From Actinomycetes bacterium (GTDB taxonomy: Bacteria; Actinomycetota; Actinomycetes; DATJPE01), in NCBI GenBank assembly GCA_035506535.1, contig DATJPE010000075.1, positions 1-64,000 on the forward strand: 64,000 nt of DNA. The letters are read 5' to 3'. The stretch's first letter is position 1. Each line of letters begins with the position of its first letter. The position numbers were made by a program, and so were the translations under genes. A model generated the notes under the pieces. The model was not told the DNA's origin, did no database searches, and saw only the letters and a program-made list of their open reading frames with translations. Below, one piece after another: positions 62,634 through 64,000 of this stretch.

Positions 62634-63536
62634 GTGGAGCAACGCGACGTCACGCTGCACGGCCACCGCATGACCTACCGCGTGGCGGGGGACCGCGACC
62701 TGCCCGTCCTCGTCCTGATCCACGGCATGACGAGCAGCAGCGCCACCTGGGAACCGGTCATGAGGGCGCTGGCCCCGTACGCCCACGTCATCGCCCCGGA
62801 CCTGCTCGGCCACGGCGACTCGGACAAGCCCCGGACCGACTACTCGGTGGCCGCGTTCGCAAGCAGCGTGCGCGACCTGCTCGATCACCTGGGGCATGAA
62901 CGCGTCACCGTGGTCGGCCACTCCCTCGGCGGTGGCGTCGGCATGCAGTTCGCCTACCAGTACGTCGAGCGCTGCGAGCGACTGGTCCTCGTGGGCAGCG
63001 GCGGGCTGGGCTCGGAGGTGAGCTGGCTGCTCCGATCGGCGACGCTCCCCGGCGCCGGCCTTGCCCTGGACCTCATCGCCAACAAGCACGTGAGGAATGC
63101 CGGCGTGTTGGCCGCCCGAGTGCTCCGCCCTCTCCCGCTGGGGCTGCGGCCGTCGGTGATCGAGGTGGCTCGCGGCTACGCCTCTCTTGCGGATCGCCGG
63201 ACCAGGGACGCCTTCGTCCAGACGGTGCGCCACGCCGTCGGACCCGGTGGGCAGCGGATCAGCGCGAGCGAGCGGCTCTACCTGGGTGAGGGCCGGCCCA
63301 CCCTGATCGTCTGGGGGGCCCTGGACAGCGTGATACCGGTGGCCCACGCCTTCGCCGCCCACGCGGCCATACCGGGCAGCATGCTCGAGGTCTTCGAACA
63401 GGCCCGGCACTTCCCGCACAGGGACGAGCCGGCGCGCTTCGCGCGCGTGCTGCGCCAGTTCCTCGACTCCACCGAGCCGGCCCGGATCGACGCGGCCCAG
63501 CGGCAGCGGCTCATGGCGCGGCGAGGCCGACACTAG
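62634..63536 (+). CDS. Alpha/beta fold hydrolase
   Basis: The 300-residue hydrolase has the oxyanion segment [12 protein letters not shown], the nucleophile elbow GHSLGGG, Asp in WGALDSVIP and His in [10 protein letters not shown]. It is probably an esterase or C-C hydrolase. GTG 62634 lies 49 bases after the GMC gene, in the same direction. Its substrate is likely linked to the WS/DGAT-GMC cluster by context only. Confidence 0.86.
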   Translation: MEQRDVTLHGHRMTYRVAGDRDLPVLVLIHGMTSSSATWEPVMRALAPYAHVIAPDLLGHGDSDKPRTDYSVAAFASSVRDLLDHLGHERVTVVGHSLGGGVGMQFAYQYVERCERLVLVGSGGLGSEVSWLLRSATLPGAGLALDLIANKHVRNAGVLAARVLRPLPLGLRPSVIEVARGYASLADRRTRDAFVQTVRHAVGPGGQRISASERLYLGEGRPTLIVWGALDSVIPVAHAFAAHAAIPGSMLEVFEQARHFPHRDEPARFARVLRQFLDSTEPARIDAAQRQRLMARRGRH

Positions 63537-63547
63537 GGTCGAGGATC

Positions 63548-64000
63548 GTGGAGTACCGACGCCTCGGCCACTCGGGCCTGACGATCAGCGAGATCGCATA
63601 CGGCAACTGGATCACCCATGGGTCCCAGGTCGAGGAGGAGGCGGCGATCGCCTGCGTGCGGGCCGCGCTCGACGTCGGCATCACCACCTTCGACACGGCT
63701 GACGTGTACGCCGCGACGCGCGCCGAGACCGTTCTGGGCAAGGCGCTGGCGGGCGAGCGGCGCCAGGGGCTGGAGATCCTCACCAAGGTCTACTGGCCGA
63801 CCGGCCCCGGTCCGAACGACCGCGGTTTGTCGCGCAAGCACATCCTCGAGTCCATCGACGGCTCCCTGCGCCGGCTGCGGACCGACTACGTCGACCTGTA
63901 CCAGGCGCATCGCTACGACCACACGACGCCGCTCGAGGAGACGATGCTCGCCTTCGCGGACGTGGTCCGCGCCGGCAAGGCGCTCTACATCGGTGTGTCG
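63548..64000 (+). CDS. Aldo/keto reductase, 3' end outside the window
   Basis: The first 151 codons of an AKR (potassium-channel beta-subunit type) are present: [19 protein letters not shown], then [13 protein letters not shown] with Asp/Tyr, ILTKVYW with Lys and DLYQAHRYD with His, the full catalytic tetrad. GTG 63548 starts 11 bases after the hydrolase stop, so it is part of the lipid-type cluster. The gene continues beyond base 64000. Confidence 0.9.
   Translation, partial: MEYRRLGHSGLTISEIAYGNWITHGSQVEEEAAIACVRAALDVGITTFDTADVYAATRAETVLGKALAGERRQGLEILTKVYWPTGPGPNDRGLSRKHILESIDGSLRRLRTDYVDLYQAHRYDHTTPLEETMLAFADVVRAGKALYIGVS

Overview
The window is high-GC bacterial chromosome with start codons dominated by GTG, dense co-directional gene runs with 1-4 base overlaps (ATGA/GTGA), and marker genes that place it firmly in the Actinomycetes: the qcrCAB / ctaC-ctaD-ctaE-ctaF cytochrome bcc-aa3 set, CtaF, PimB', a PASTA-domain Ser/Thr kinase, an Rv2175c-type DNA-binding protein, a DEDDh exonuclease-UvrC fusion and DUF3043. 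Gene order from about 2.6 kb to 58 kb resembles the Mycobacterium tuberculosis Rv2173-Rv2203 neighbourhood (kinase / Rv2175c, DAHP synthase, acyltransferase, ArsA-like ATPase, SRPBCC protein, PimB', NlpC/P60, exonuclease-UvrC, trpD, ctaE, qcrCAB, ctaC, adenosine kinase). It also carries a Tad pilus locus and heterodimeric lycopene cyclase genes that mycobacteria lack here. I cannot name the genus.

Layout. 1-1.1 kb: a DUF559/AbiEi-like gene bracketed by two copies of a palindromic repeat. 1.1-3.0 kb: carotenoid genes (crtB against crtYc-crtYd) and an Rv2175c homologue. 3.1-6.2 kb: PASTA kinase, then an attenuator (leader peptide containing Trp-Phe-Phe-Gly-Tyr-Tyr plus competing hairpins) ahead of aroF. 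6.3-7.0 kb: bfd-bfr iron storage genes behind an IdeR/DmdR-like iron box. 7.0-9.0 kb: ogt and an Ada-AlkA fusion. 9.1-15.9 kb: type II DAHP synthase, DUF1028 protein, glycerol kinase, acyltransferase, esterase, membrane protein and nuclease-like enzyme. 15.9-31.2 kb: Tad pilus genes in two blocks (tadG-tadE on the minus strand; cpaB-cpaE-tadA-tadB-tadC, a GAF-like protein, a histidine kinase, a response regulator and three Flp-like pilins on the plus strand), with glucokinase, an ArsA-like ATPase and small conserved genes between them. 31.1-36.3 kb: a minus-strand envelope group (PAP2, PimB', HETTH secreted protein, NlpC/P60 hydrolase) behind a c-di-AMP riboswitch. 36.4-40.1 kb: NYN-domain protein, zinc-ribbon protein, the exonuclease-UvrC fusion behind a PafBC-type DNA-damage promoter, and a stand-alone RAM domain. 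40.1-50.1 kb: trpD, an atypical receiver protein, then the complete respiratory supercomplex with an L,D-transpeptidase in the middle. 50.2-59.0 kb: cysteine desulfurase/TusA, aat, adenosine kinase, aldo/keto reductase, erpA, glycerate kinase, nadA, DUF3043. 59.1-64.0 kb: a lipid-type cluster (WS/DGAT acyltransferase, small SRPBCC-like protein, GMC oxidoreductase, alpha/beta hydrolase, a truncated aldo/keto reductase at the edge).

The strongest non-coding observations are four control elements read directly from the bases: the aromatic leader/attenuator before aroF, the c-di-AMP riboswitch with its own promoter, the PafBC-type promoter of the exonuclease-UvrC gene, and the iron box before bfd-bfr. 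The DUF559 gene with its flanking palindromes is the least explained piece. I saw no rRNA, tRNA, CRISPR array, transposase or prophage gene in the window. Every gene-free stretch is under 300 bases.
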